A stretch of 64,000 bases of DNA from Nevskiaceae bacterium (GCA_024234075.1 JACKOV010000005.1:62001-126000); one strand, 5' to 3'; counted from the first letter of the stretch, positions 52,591-60,824 are shown. The notes: a model not told the origin generated them from the sequence alone. Program-made: numbers and translations.

Positions 52591-52683
52591 GCACCTTGGG
52601 GTGGCCCTGTGGGCCTGAGATGCCGGTGAACCGGCGAACCCGTTGAACCTGATCCGGTTAGTACCGGCGTAGGGAGCAGGTGC
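52591..52683 (+). ncRNA. TPP riboswitch (THI element)
   Basis: The conserved TPP aptamer is complete: GGGGTGGCCC and CTGAGATGCCGG, then GAACCCGTTGAACCTGATCC, GGTTAGTACCGGCGTAGGGA. Helix P1 is formed by GCACCT (52591-52596) and AGGTGC (52678-52683), the latter ending directly before the ATG of the receptor gene. The AGGGAG inside the conserved 3' part also serves as ribosome site. So thiamine pyrophosphate binding should close P1 and block translation start. It controls the receptor and the following thiamine genes. Confidence 0.95.
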
Positions 52684-54828
52684 ATGATCTCGATTCGATC
52701 CGGCCGCAAGGCCCGCTCTATTTCGTCTGTTGCGCGGATGCCGGCTTGTGTTTCGGCCCGTATGCCGGGTCGTGGCGCGATTCTCGGCTTATGCGGCGTG
52801 CTGGTATCGGTGGTCGCCGTTGCTGCGACCACTCCGGATGCGACCGGTACGCTGCAGGAGGTGGTCGTCACCGCAAGCCTGCGGCGTGACCGGCTGGACG
52901 AACTGCCGGCGAGCGTCACGGTGCTCGATACGGCGACCGTGCGTGGCGCGGGCGTGCAGCATCTGCAGGATCTGCTGCCGCTGGTTCCGAATCTCAACTG
53001 GGCCTCCGGAAGCTCGCGGCCGCGCTACTTCCAGCTGCGCGGCATCGGCGAGACCGAACAATGGCAGGGCGCACCGAATCCGTCGGTTGGTTTCCTGATA
53101 GACGGCATGGATTACTCCGGTGTCGGCATGCCGGCGACGCTGTTCGATGTCGGGCAGATCGAGGTCTTGCGCGGACCGCAGGGCACGACCTACGGTGCGA
53201 ACGCGTTGGCGGGATTGATCAACATCGGCACGCGGCGCGCAAGCGCCGAACCCGAAGCGCAGTTCGAGTTCACCGGCGGCCAGCACGACAGTCTCGCGGC
53301 CGGCGCGGTGTTCGGCGGTGCCTTGGGCGAACGTACGGCCGGCCGGCTGGTCGCACAGCGTTACCGCAGCGACGGGTTCAGCGAAAACGTATTCCTCGGC
53401 CGCGACGACACCAACGGCTTCGACGAAACCACGTTGCGTGGGCGACTCGCGTTTGCGCCGCGCGACGATTTCGATCTGGATCTTTCGGCACTGTGGGTCG
53501 ATCTGGATAACGGCTACGACGCATTCGCTTTCGACAACTCGCGACGCACGCTATCCGATCAGCCCGGGCGCGACGCACAGCGTTCGCGCGGGCTGTCGGC
53601 GACGGTCGATTGGCGGTTGGCGGAAGCGTTCAGTTTGCGCAGTGTTAGTGCCTGGACGAATTCCGATATTTTCTACTCGTTCGACGGCGATTGGGCTTTC
53701 GACCGCGACAACGATTACACCCAGCGCTTCCTGCGCCGCCATCGCACCGCCAGCCAGGATCTGCGACTGGTATCGAATGCGGCGGTACAGGCGGCCGGTG
53801 ACTGGGCCTGGGTGGGCGGACTGTATGTACTCGATGTCTTCGAGACCAACGATCAGCTCGACCTGTTCGTCGACGAGGTGTACCGCGCGTTGCAGAGCCG
53901 CTACGGCGCGACAAGTCTCGCAGTCTATGGGCAGCTCGAATGGCGCCCTGCCGCGCGCTGGCGCTTGACCGCCGGCTTGCGTACGGAGCAGCGTGAAGCG
54001 CGCTATCGCGACAGTGACGGCAGCAGCTTCGCCCCGCGCGACCGGATGCTCGGTGGGCATGTCGCGGCCGAGTATGCGTTCGAGACGGCCGGTACCGCCT
54101 ATCTGACGCTATCGCGGGGCTACAAGGCCGGCGGTTTCAACCTCGGTCCGCTGGTGCCGGAGGAGCGACGGCTGTTCGATCCCGAATTCCTGCGCAGCGT
54201 CGAACTGGGCTGGCGGCTGCGCAGCGCCGACGGTCGCGCGGTGCTCGATGCGGCGTTGTTCTACATGCGCCGCAGCGACCAGCAGGTCAGCACTTCCGCG
54301 CAGTACGATCCAGAGGACCCCCTGTCGTTCATCTTCATCACCGACAACGCCGCCGAAGGCGAGAACTGGGGGGGCGAGCTGAGTGCAAGCTGGCGGGTGA
54401 CCGAGCGGCTGCGGTTCGGCGCAACGCTCGGCCTGTTGCGTAGCCGCTATCTCGGCTATCAGGTCGGTACACGCGATCTCGACGGGCGCGACCAGGCACA
54501 TGCACCGCGTTCGCAGTACACGCTCAACCTAGAGTATCGTCATCCGCAAGGGCTCTATGCCCGGGCCGATCTGCAAGGCGTCGATGCGTTTTTCTTCTCG
54601 GAGAGCCACGATCAACGTTCGCGGCCGTATCGACTGCTGAATCTGCGGCTCGGCTGGGCCGGTGAGCGCTGGGACGCGAGCCTGTGGCTGCGCAATGCAC
54701 TCGATGCGACCTGGACGCAGCGCGGGTTCTTCTTCGGCAACGAGCCGCCGGATTTTCCGGACAAGCTGTACGTGCAACCCGGCGATCCGCGCCAGGCTGG
54801 CATCACCGTCACTGTCGATTTGCGTTGA
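52684..54828 (+). CDS. TonB-dependent receptor, probable thiamine transporter
   Basis: 714 residues. Signal peptide region (GRGAILGLCGVLVSVVAVAA), TonB-box area (EVVVTASLRRDRLDELPASV), plug domain (QHLQDLLPLVPNLNWASGSS, VGQIEVLRGPQGTTYGANAL) and a beta-barrel ending in the aromatic-containing TVTVDLR. The TPP riboswitch in its leader and the following thiamine genes indicate that it imports thiamine or a precursor across the outer membrane. ATG 52684 directly follows the riboswitch; later in-frame ATGs at 52738 and 52762 could also lead into the signal peptide. Confidence 0.9.
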   Translation: MISIRSGRKARSISSVARMPACVSARMPGRGAILGLCGVLVSVVAVAATTPDATGTLQEVVVTASLRRDRLDELPASVTVLDTATVRGAGVQHLQDLLPLVPNLNWASGSSRPRYFQLRGIGETEQWQGAPNPSVGFLIDGMDYSGVGMPATLFDVGQIEVLRGPQGTTYGANALAGLINIGTRRASAEPEAQFEFTGGQHDSLAAGAVFGGALGERTAGRLVAQRYRSDGFSENVFLGRDDTNGFDETTLRGRLAFAPRDDFDLDLSALWVDLDNGYDAFAFDNSRRTLSDQPGRDAQRSRGLSATVDWRLAEAFSLRSVSAWTNSDIFYSFDGDWAFDRDNDYTQRFLRRHRTASQDLRLVSNAAVQAAGDWAWVGGLYVLDVFETNDQLDLFVDEVYRALQSRYGATSLAVYGQLEWRPAARWRLTAGLRTEQREARYRDSDGSSFAPRDRMLGGHVAAEYAFETAGTAYLTLSRGYKAGGFNLGPLVPEERRLFDPEFLRSVELGWRLRSADGRAVLDAALFYMRRSDQQVSTSAQYDPEDPLSFIFITDNAAEGENWGGELSASWRVTERLRFGATLGLLRSRYLGYQVGTRDLDGRDQAHAPRSQYTLNLEYRHPQGLYARADLQGVDAFFFSESHDQRSRPYRLLNLRLGWAGERWDASLWLRNALDATWTQRGFFFGNEPPDFPDKLYVQPGDPRQAGITVTVDLR

Positions 54829-54838
54829 GGGTCGCCGC

Positions 54839-55087
54839 ATGGATATCGCCGTCGACATCAGTCTCTACCCGCTCGAGCAGGATTTCGTGCCGCCGATCCG
54901 GGAGTTCATCGATCGTCTCGGCACCGATCCGCGACTTAAGGTCGTCACCAACAGTCTCAGTACCCAGCTGACCGGTCCGTACGAGGTCGTGATGGAGACG
55001 CTGACGCGCGAGCTGCGTCCGAGCTTCGAGCGCGGCACGAAATCGGTATTCGTGGTGAAGTTGCTGGGGCCGCTGCCGGCCTACTGA
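54839..55087 (+). CDS. YkoF/UPF0045-like thiamine-binding protein
   Basis: 82 residues. MDIAVDISLYPLEQDFVPPI, TNSLSTQLTGPYEVVMETLT and GTKSVFVVKLLG match the ferredoxin-like fold of the YkoF/MTH1187 family; YkoF binds thiamine and HMP. It is soluble and without signal peptide, so probably cytoplasmic. It lies 10 bases after the receptor and 10 bases before the transporter gene. A combination with a PnuT-type transporter instead of the YkoEDC complex is uncommon. GAGGG precedes the ATG. Confidence 0.82.
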   Translation: MDIAVDISLYPLEQDFVPPIREFIDRLGTDPRLKVVTNSLSTQLTGPYEVVMETLTRELRPSFERGTKSVFVVKLLGPLPAY

Positions 55088-55097
55088 CGGGCGCGCG

Positions 55098-55736
55098 GTG
55101 CTCGAGCGCTTCCTCGCTGCGCTGCGCGCCGTCGGCCCGCTGGCTGAGCTGCTGTCGGTGATTGCCGGATTGATCTACAGCTTGCTCGCCGTGCGTCAGG
55201 ATCGACGTTGCTGGCTGTTCGGCGGACTGTCATCGACGATTCTCGCGGGCCTGGCGGTGCAGGCACGTCTACCGATGCAGGCTGTGCTGCAGGTCGTCTA
55301 CGTCGTCATGGCGATATACGGCTTCTTTCACTGGTCGCGCAGTGGATCCCGGACCGGGGAGGGCGCCGCGGCGCAGGGCACGTCGGCACCGATCGGCCGC
55401 TGGCCCTGGCCGGTGCACCTGGCATGGGTGGCGGCGATCGCAGTGGGCACGGGGCTGCTCGCACCGGCGATCGCCGCATGGACGGCGGCGGCCTGGCCGC
55501 GACTCGATACCGGAACGATGCTCGCCAGCCTGCTCGCGACCTGGATGATCGCGCGGCTGCGGCTCGAGAACTGGCTTTACTGGATCGTGATCGATGCGGT
55601 TTCGCTGTATCTCTACTTGCAGCAAGGCCTCGCCCTGGTCGCGTCGCTCTATGCAATCTATCTGGTCATTGCGTTGTTCGGCTGGTTTACCTGGCGCGCC
55701 CGCTGGCGGCAGCAGCAAGCGGCCGCAGCCCGATGA
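55098..55736 (+). CDS. pnuT: PnuT-like (PnuC family) thiamine transporter
   Basis: 212 residues with about seven hydrophobic segments. PnuC-family signatures: AELLSVIAGLIYSLLAVRQD, RRCWLFGGLSSTILAG, VVYVVMAIYGFFHW and LRLENWLYWIVIDAVSLYLY. PnuC members move vitamins that are then trapped by phosphorylation. Riboswitch control and the adjoining kinase-like gene point to thiamine (PnuT) rather than nicotinamide riboside. GTG start at 55098; the 3' end overlaps the kinase gene (ATGA). Confidence 0.9.
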   Translation: MLERFLAALRAVGPLAELLSVIAGLIYSLLAVRQDRRCWLFGGLSSTILAGLAVQARLPMQAVLQVVYVVMAIYGFFHWSRSGSRTGEGAAAQGTSAPIGRWPWPVHLAWVAAIAVGTGLLAPAIAAWTAAAWPRLDTGTMLASLLATWMIARLRLENWLYWIVIDAVSLYLYLQQGLALVASLYAIYLVIALFGWFTWRARWRQQQAAAAR

Positions 55737-56650
55737 TTCCCGCGGCAGCGCTTGCCGCGGTGCCAGGTGCGGTGGATGCCGGCGCCACGGCGCTGCGGAT
55801 CGAACCGCTGCCGGGCGGGCTGCTCAATCGCTCGTTCCGGATCGCGACCGCGGCCGGGGTTTTCGTGTTGCGGCTCAATGCCGATGCGGCGCAGACGGAG
55901 GCGTTGGGGGTCGATCGCTCCGCCGAACTCGAAGCGCAGCGGCTTGCCGCCGCGGTCGGCCTGGCGCCGACGGTAGTCGCGGCCGCCGACGATCATTCGT
56001 TTCTGGTCACGCGCTACGTGGCGGGTGAGCGAGTGGCTGCGGAGACGATCGCAACGGAGGCCGGCTTGCGGCGTTGGGGCGCGACCATGACCCGGCTGCG
56101 GACGCTGCGGGCCTGGCAACCGACGGGCTCCGGTGGTGATGTCACGGCCGGTCCGGCAGTGGCGGTGTCAGCGTCGGATGCCTTGCCGGCGTTGCGCGCC
56201 GGTGCATCGTTGATCGAGCGGGCGCGGCGCCTGGTCCTGCGCGCGCGCGCCGGCGCACGACCGTTGGCCATCGGCGAACTCGAGCATGCGCTGGAACTCG
56301 CCGAGCGAGGCTGGGAGTGCGCCGATGCTGGACGCGGGCCACGTTGTCTGGTTCACAGCGATCCGCACCCGGACAACGTGTTGTGGGTGCCGGGCGAGGG
56401 GTCCTTGGTGCTGGTCGATTGGGAGTACGCCCATCTTGGACATCCGCTGCAGGACCCCGCTGCCTGGCTGCTGGCCTGCCCGGCGTTGCGGGGTCGGGAG
56501 GCGCAACTGCTGCGCGCCTGCGGACTCGAGCGGCAGGCCGATACGGCGATGCTCGCGGGCATGCTGGCGGTCTACGCCCTCCTGGAGCGGGCCTGGCGAA
56601 TGCTGGTGAAAACTGCGGCTGGCGCCCATCCGGGCGGGCGGGCAAACTAG
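55733..56650 (+). CDS. Aminoglycoside-phosphotransferase-fold kinase, probable thiamine kinase
   Basis: 305 residues of the APH/choline-kinase fold: LPGGLLNRSFRIATAAGVFV at the N-lobe, catalytic loop CLVHSDPHPDNVLW with Asp and Asn, and metal-binding LVDWEYAHLGHPLQDPAAW. The homologous ThiK phosphorylates thiamine. Because it overlaps pnuT by four bases under a TPP riboswitch, thiamine is the likely substrate and trapping of imported thiamine its role. It is the last gene of the riboswitch operon. Confidence 0.85.
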   Translation: MIPAAALAAVPGAVDAGATALRIEPLPGGLLNRSFRIATAAGVFVLRLNADAAQTEALGVDRSAELEAQRLAAAVGLAPTVVAAADDHSFLVTRYVAGERVAAETIATEAGLRRWGATMTRLRTLRAWQPTGSGGDVTAGPAVAVSASDALPALRAGASLIERARRLVLRARAGARPLAIGELEHALELAERGWECADAGRGPRCLVHSDPHPDNVLWVPGEGSLVLVDWEYAHLGHPLQDPAAWLLACPALRGREAQLLRACGLERQADTAMLAGMLAVYALLERAWRMLVKTAAGAHPGGRAN

Positions 56651-56718
56651 CGCCCCTCCATCGAGCCTGTTGCGGGCCGCCGGTGGTCAATTGGTGGTTA
56701 CAGGATCAGGAAATCAGC

Positions 56719-57036
56719 ATGCCGTTGTTGAAGGTGGTCGATCGGGACGGGAAGGAGCACGATGTCGAGGCCAAAGCCGGCCTCAAGGTCATGGAAACGC
56801 TGCGCGAGCTCGATTACGGCATCGCCGCGATCTGCGGCGGCATGTGCTCCTGCGCCACTTGTCATATTTACGTCGACCCCGCCTGGGTGCCGAAACTGCC
56901 GCCGGCGATGTCCGATGAGCGCGAACTGCTGGCCGAGCTGTCGTATCACAACGGCGAGACGTCGCGACTGTCCTGCCAGGTCGAGATGACCAACGATCTG
57001 GCGGGCATGCGTGTCACCATCGCGCCGGACGAATAG
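56719..57036 (+). CDS. [2Fe-2S] ferredoxin (adrenodoxin type)
   Basis: 105 residues. Cluster ligands lie in ICGGMCSCATCHIYVD (three of the Cys, C-x5-C-x2-C spacing) and in LSCQVEMTNDLAGM. The ending DLAGM-V-I is typical of ferredoxins that serve cytochrome P450 or ring-hydroxylating systems. No P450 or reductase is adjacent. A weak CAGGA precedes ATG 56719; the larger frame to 56317 is antisense-like and overlaps the kinase gene. Confidence 0.93.
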   Translation: MPLLKVVDRDGKEHDVEAKAGLKVMETLRELDYGIAAICGGMCSCATCHIYVDPAWVPKLPPAMSDERELLAELSYHNGETSRLSCQVEMTNDLAGMRVTIAPDE

Positions 57037-57133
57037 CCGCTTCCGTGCCGGTCGCGGGGCCGGCGGCAATGGCCGTATCGCCAGTATCGCGGGCTGACCC
57101 GTCGGCGGTACCTCTGCAGCAGGAGTCACAGGC

Positions 57134-57916
57134 ATGAGCCAGGGATCCACCGTTCTCGTCGAAGCACGTGGTCCGATTCGCGTGTTGACGTTGAATCGGC
57201 CGGACAACGCCAACGTCCTGGACATGCAGATGGGCCGCGACCTGTTGGCGGCAGCGACGGCGATCGCGGCCGATACTTCGGTCCGTGCCGTGGTACTGAC
57301 CGGTGCCGGCAAGCATTTCTGCTTTGGCGGCGATTTGCGCGGCATGGTCGCAGGCGGCATGTCGAGCGACCAGTACTTGCGCGAGCTGACCGCCGATCTG
57401 CACCGCGCGATCGTGACCCTCGTGCGCATGGATGCACCGCTGATCGCGGCGGTCAACGGCACCGCAGCCGGCGCGGGTGTCGGCCTGGTCGCCATGGCGG
57501 ATCTCGCGGTTTGTGGCGAGGGCACGAAGTTTTCGCTGGCGTATACCGGGGTCGCGCTGACGCCGGACGGCAGCACGTCGTTCTTTCTGCCGCAGATCCT
57601 CGGCAACAAACGGGCGCTCGAATTGCTGCTGACCAACCGGCCGCTGGGCGCCGCCGAGGCCTTGCTATGGGGACTGGTCAATCAGGTTGCGCCGGACGGT
57701 GAAGTGCTTGCCGCCGCGCTGGCATTGGCCGAGCGGCTGGCAGCCGGGCCACGCGCCGCGCAGGCCGCGGTCAAGCGGCTGGTGGCGCTGGCGGGCTCGA
57801 CGCTCGAAGCGCATCTCGCGATCGAGAGCGAGACGATCTCGCGCCAGTCGGTGACGCCGGAGGGTCAGGAAGGCATCAAGGCCTTTCTCGAGAAGCGCAA
57901 GCCGAGATTCGACTGA
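57134..57916 (+). CDS. Enoyl-CoA hydratase/isomerase family protein
   Basis: 260 residues, crotonase fold: TLNRPDNANVLDMQMGRDLL, GAGKHFCFGGDLRGMV (oxyanion hole), NGTAAGAGVGLVAMADLAV and VALTPDGSTSFFLPQILG. The first catalytic Glu of hydratases is missing, whereas the Asp in TPDG is kept, as in PaaG-type isomerases. So isomerase activity on a CoA ester is more likely than hydration. It stands between a ferredoxin and an RraB-like gene. GCAGGAG is present about 10 bases upstream. Confidence 0.88.
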   Translation: MSQGSTVLVEARGPIRVLTLNRPDNANVLDMQMGRDLLAAATAIAADTSVRAVVLTGAGKHFCFGGDLRGMVAGGMSSDQYLRELTADLHRAIVTLVRMDAPLIAAVNGTAAGAGVGLVAMADLAVCGEGTKFSLAYTGVALTPDGSTSFFLPQILGNKRALELLLTNRPLGAAEALLWGLVNQVAPDGEVLAAALALAERLAAGPRAAQAAVKRLVALAGSTLEAHLAIESETISRQSVTPEGQEGIKAFLEKRKPRFD

Positions 57917-57946
57917 GCTGCCCTGACACCACGGAGGAGCTCGACC

Positions 57947-58405
57947 ATGTCCTGGCTCTATGTCTTCCTGTTGATCGGCGCCGCGCTGGCGATCGGCCGC
58001 ATCGGGTTCCAGCTGAGGAAGCTGCGACAGCGGCCCGTCGACGACTGGGACACCAAGCTGATCGAGCGTCTGCGTCGCGGCACCGATCCGTTCCGGCCGA
58101 TCGACGTCGATTTTTTTCTGGCATTGCCCTCCGAAGCGGCCGCTTCGGTGGCGGCACAGCGCCTGACCGCCGAAGGCTTTAGTGTCGATGTGCGCCAGGT
58201 CAGCGACAGTACGGACTATCCATGGAGCGTGCATGCCTGCAAACCGATGCAGCTGTCGGTGGACGGGATCCGTGCGATCTCGTCACGATTGCGCGACATC
58301 GCTGCCGCGCAGGGTGGTCGCTACGATGGCTGGACGGCGAGCCAGTCGGGCGCGCGCAGCGGCGAGGGCGCAGGTCCCGGTCCGGGTGGCGCGAGCGCCG
58401 GCTGA
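57947..58405 (+). CDS. RraB-like protein with N-terminal membrane helix
   Basis: 152 residues. A hydrophobic N-terminus (WLYVFLLIGAALAIGRIGF) is followed by a region resembling RraB, the protein inhibitor of ribonuclease E: VDFFLALPSEAAASVAAQRL, GFSVDVRQVSDSTDYPWSVH and GRYDGWTA. The tail is Gly/Ala/Ser rich. RraB of E. coli is soluble, so a membrane-attached form is unusual, though RNase E itself is membrane-bound. GGAGGAGC lies upstream of the ATG. Confidence 0.75.
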   Translation: MSWLYVFLLIGAALAIGRIGFQLRKLRQRPVDDWDTKLIERLRRGTDPFRPIDVDFFLALPSEAAASVAAQRLTAEGFSVDVRQVSDSTDYPWSVHACKPMQLSVDGIRAISSRLRDIAAAQGGRYDGWTASQSGARSGEGAGPGPGGASAG

Positions 58406-58415
58406 TGGGCCGATC

Positions 58416-59162
58416 GTGACCGTGCCGCCGGCGCCGGCGCGTCCACGCCGCAAGCTGGATCGCGAGGAGACCGAGAGGCGCCTGGTCATGGCGTTCGATC
58501 GCGTCTGGACGCGCGACGGGATCCAGGGTCTCGGCGTCAACGCAGTGCTGAAGGAAGCGGGCGTCGGCAAGGCCTTGCTGTATCGCTATTTCGGCGACTT
58601 CGTCGGCCTGGCGCGCGCCTGGGCCGAAGGTGAGACGTTTCTGCCGAATCCGATCCGGGAACAGGCCCTGGCTCAGGCGCGGTCGTCGTCGGGGCGGTCG
58701 CAGCGGCCGCAGGTGGCGGCTGCGATCGGCTATGCGCAGGCGCTGCGTGCCCGTCCCAAGATCCGCGAGTTGCTGATCGTCGAGCTATTGCGCAGCCCAC
58801 CCGTGACCGACGCACTCGACGAGCTGCGTGCCCGCTTCGGGCGCGAGATGCGCGAACTCGCCGCCGGCGCCGGTGCGATCGACAGCGAGGATGTCTACGC
58901 GTTCAGCTTTATTGCGACCGCGGCGATGACCTATCTTGCGCTGCGGGCCGAGGCCGTGCCGGACTACTACGGCTTGAAACTCGACCGCGAGGAGTCGTGG
59001 CAGCGGATCGAGCAGATGCTGGAGCGGCTCGCCGCGCGTCTGCTCGAACCCGTGGAGGCGGGTGGCGATGCCGCCGCCTCGCCGGGCAAGTGTGCCGTCA
59101 GTGCGACGGCGAGCGAGGCTGAGACTGCGCCTGTTTCGCCACGGCCTCCGCGGCGGCCTTGA
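58416..59162 (+). CDS. TetR-family transcriptional regulator
   Basis: About 248 residues. Helix-turn-helix at residues 15-60: ETERRLVMAFDRVWTRDGIQ, GLGVNAVLKEAGVGKALLYR, YFGDFVGLARAWAEG. The C-terminal helical domain binds an unknown ligand. The start is uncertain: GTG 58416 gives a plausible N-terminus without a ribosome site; the frame stretches back to 58182 within the RraB-like gene. The last 65 bases overlap, tail to tail, with gpmA. Confidence 0.83.
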   Translation: MTVPPAPARPRRKLDREETERRLVMAFDRVWTRDGIQGLGVNAVLKEAGVGKALLYRYFGDFVGLARAWAEGETFLPNPIREQALAQARSSSGRSQRPQVAAAIGYAQALRARPKIRELLIVELLRSPPVTDALDELRARFGREMRELAAGAGAIDSEDVYAFSFIATAAMTYLALRAEAVPDYYGLKLDREESWQRIEQMLERLAARLLEPVEAGGDAAASPGKCAVSATASEAETAPVSPRPPRRP

Positions 59163-59865
59163 TGGCCTCGGCGTCACCGAGGTAGCGGCTCGATACCGGC
59201 TTGAGCTTGGCGTCCAGCTCGTACAACAACGGCACGCCGGTCGGGATATTCAGTTCGACGATTTCCGATTCGGGCACGTCGTCGAGCATCTTGACCATCG
59301 CGCGGAGGCTGTTGCCGTGCGCCGCGACGAGGACGTTGCGACCGGCGGCGAGTTCGGGGCCGATGCGCGACTCCCACAGCGGCAGCACGCGTGCCAGCGT
59401 GTCCTTGAGTGACTCGGTGCCGGGCAGCAGCGCCGGGTCGAGGCCGGCGTAGCGCACGTCGTGGCGCGGGTGGCGGGGATCATCCGGCGACAGCGGCGGT
59501 GGCGGAATGTCGTAGCTGCGGCGCCATATCTTGACCTGGGCCTCGCCGTGTTTCTCGACGGTTTGCGCCTTGTTCAGACCTTGCAGCGCGCCATAGTGGC
59601 GTTCGTTCAAGCGCCAGCTGCGCTCGACCGGAATCCACATCCGGTCGGTCTCGTCGAGGATGGCCCAGAGCGTGCGGATCGCGCGCTTCAGCACCGAAGT
59701 GAATGCGCAGTCGACGGCGATCCTCTCGCGGAGGATTTCCCGGCCGGCGGATTGCGCTTCGCCACGGCCCTGCTCGGAGAGGTCGACGTCGGTCCAGCCG
59801 GTGAACAGGTTTTCCTGGTTCCAGACGCTCTGGCCATGACGCACTAGAACGAGTTTTCCGGGCAC
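59098..59865 (-). CDS. gpmA: 2,3-bisphosphoglycerate-dependent phosphoglycerate mutase
   Basis: 255 residues. Interconverts 3- and 2-phosphoglycerate in glycolysis (EC 5.4.2.11). LVLVRHGQSVWNQENLFTGW contains phospho-His10; RHYGALQGLNKAQT holds the acid-base Glu just before it; VLVAAHGNSLRAMVK gives the second catalytic His. Length and ends are normal. A leader with extended -10 and a palindrome lies just upstream. The 3' end overlaps the TetR gene by 65 bases. Confidence 0.96.
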   Translation of the reverse strand: MPGKLVLVRHGQSVWNQENLFTGWTDVDLSEQGRGEAQSAGREILRERIAVDCAFTSVLKRAIRTLWAILDETDRMWIPVERSWRLNERHYGALQGLNKAQTVEKHGEAQVKIWRRSYDIPPPPLSPDDPRHPRHDVRYAGLDPALLPGTESLKDTLARVLPLWESRIGPELAAGRNVLVAAHGNSLRAMVKMLDDVPESEIVELNIPTGVPLLYELDAKLKPVSSRYLGDAEAIKAAAEAVAKQAQSQPRSPSH

Positions 59866-59876
59866 GATGCGACTCC

Positions 59877-59906
59877 ATCGACGGTTGCAACCGTGGATTT
59901 ATAGCA
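59877..59906 (-). promoter_or_regulatory. gpmA promoter element with perfect palindrome
   Basis: On the minus strand TGCTATAAA (59906-59898) is an extended -10 element. Immediately downstream lies ACGGTTGCAACCGT (59881-59894), a perfect 14-base palindrome, extendable to 22 bases (59877-59898) with one mismatched pair at the flank. It covers the expected transcription start, 16 bases before the gpmA start codon, a position suited to a repressor. No -35 box is obvious. Confidence 0.55.
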
Positions 59907-59977
59907 CAGCATTGCAGGCAGGAGCCGTGATCGGCGGCACGCTGTCCGGCGGGAGGTGGTCGGGCTGCCGGATATGC

Positions 59978-60805
59978 TCAGGACGGCTGCGACGTCTCGG
60001 CCTGCGGGAAGTGTGCGTCGACGCCGCGTGTGGCGCGTCTGCGCCGAGCAGCGAGAGTTTGCTGCAACAGCTGCTGGTTCGCGGCATGACGTGTGCGCGG
60101 CGCCGGCGGGTGGGCCAGGTGCCAGGCGATGCCGCCGCAGAGCAGCGTTTGACGGCGCACGCCCTGGTGTCGCAGGCGCGCGCACAGCTCCTTGTCCTCC
60201 GGACCCCAGCCTTCGATGGCCTCTTCGAAGCCGTTGACGGCCAGCAGGTCGTCGCGCCAGAAGCCCTGGTTGCAACCTTTGATGGCGATGCAGCCGTTGG
60301 CGGCACGGCGCAGCACCGGTTGCAGCGCCGGGGCATGCAGGCCGTACAGGCGGCGCAGCAGACCGAGACCGCTGGACCACGGCCGCGGCTGTCGGGACGG
60401 CAGGTCGAGCAGCCGCTTGGTTGCTGGCGGGTCGAGGGCGATTCGCACGCCCTGTGTATACCAGCCGCGGCGCGCAAGGCGGCAATGATCGGCGACGAAC
60501 GACGGATGCAGCACCATGTCGCCGTCGACGAAAACCAGGTAGTCGCCTTGTGCGGCGGCGATTGCGAGATTGCGCAGCCGTGTCAGGCGAAAGCCGCGAT
60601 GCGGCTGCCACAGATGCCGCAGCGGCACCGGCGCTTCGCACCGCAGCCGGTCCAGCAGCGCGCGGGTCGGCTCGCTCGAGCCATCGTCGGCAACCAGGAT
60701 CTCGAACGGTGCCGTCTGCTGCGCGAAGCAGCTGCGCAGCACGGCTTCGAGCGCTTCGGGTCGTTCGTAGGTCGTGATCGTGAGGCTGAGGCGAGGGGGC
60801 GTCAT
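59978..60805 (-). CDS. Family 2 glycosyltransferase
   Basis: 275 residues. GT-A fold start SLTITTYERPEALEAVLRSC, FEILVADDGSSEPTRALLDR, and the metal-binding DxD-type YLVFVDGDMVLHP. ANGCIAIKGCNQGFWRDDLL and FEEAIEGWGPEDKELCARLR correspond to the acceptor/base region with the ED pair, as in GT2 proteins with a galactosyltransferase-like C-terminal part. It transfers a sugar to an unknown acceptor, perhaps surface polysaccharide. ATG 60805 was chosen because it directly precedes the family N-terminus; it starts 19 bases after the gdh stop. Confidence 0.88.
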   Translation of the reverse strand: MTPPRLSLTITTYERPEALEAVLRSCFAQQTAPFEILVADDGSSEPTRALLDRLRCEAPVPLRHLWQPHRGFRLTRLRNLAIAAAQGDYLVFVDGDMVLHPSFVADHCRLARRGWYTQGVRIALDPPATKRLLDLPSRQPRPWSSGLGLLRRLYGLHAPALQPVLRRAANGCIAIKGCNQGFWRDDLLAVNGFEEAIEGWGPEDKELCARLRHQGVRRQTLLCGGIAWHLAHPPAPRTRHAANQQLLQQTLAARRRRATRGVDAHFPQAETSQPS

Positions 60806-60824
60806 CGGGGCGGCGGCTGGGTCC

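Noticed and set aside
58182..58415. N-terminal extension of the TetR frame into the RraB-like gene
   Set aside because: The extension overlaps a real gene in another frame and has low-complexity composition; the helix-turn-helix begins well after 58416.
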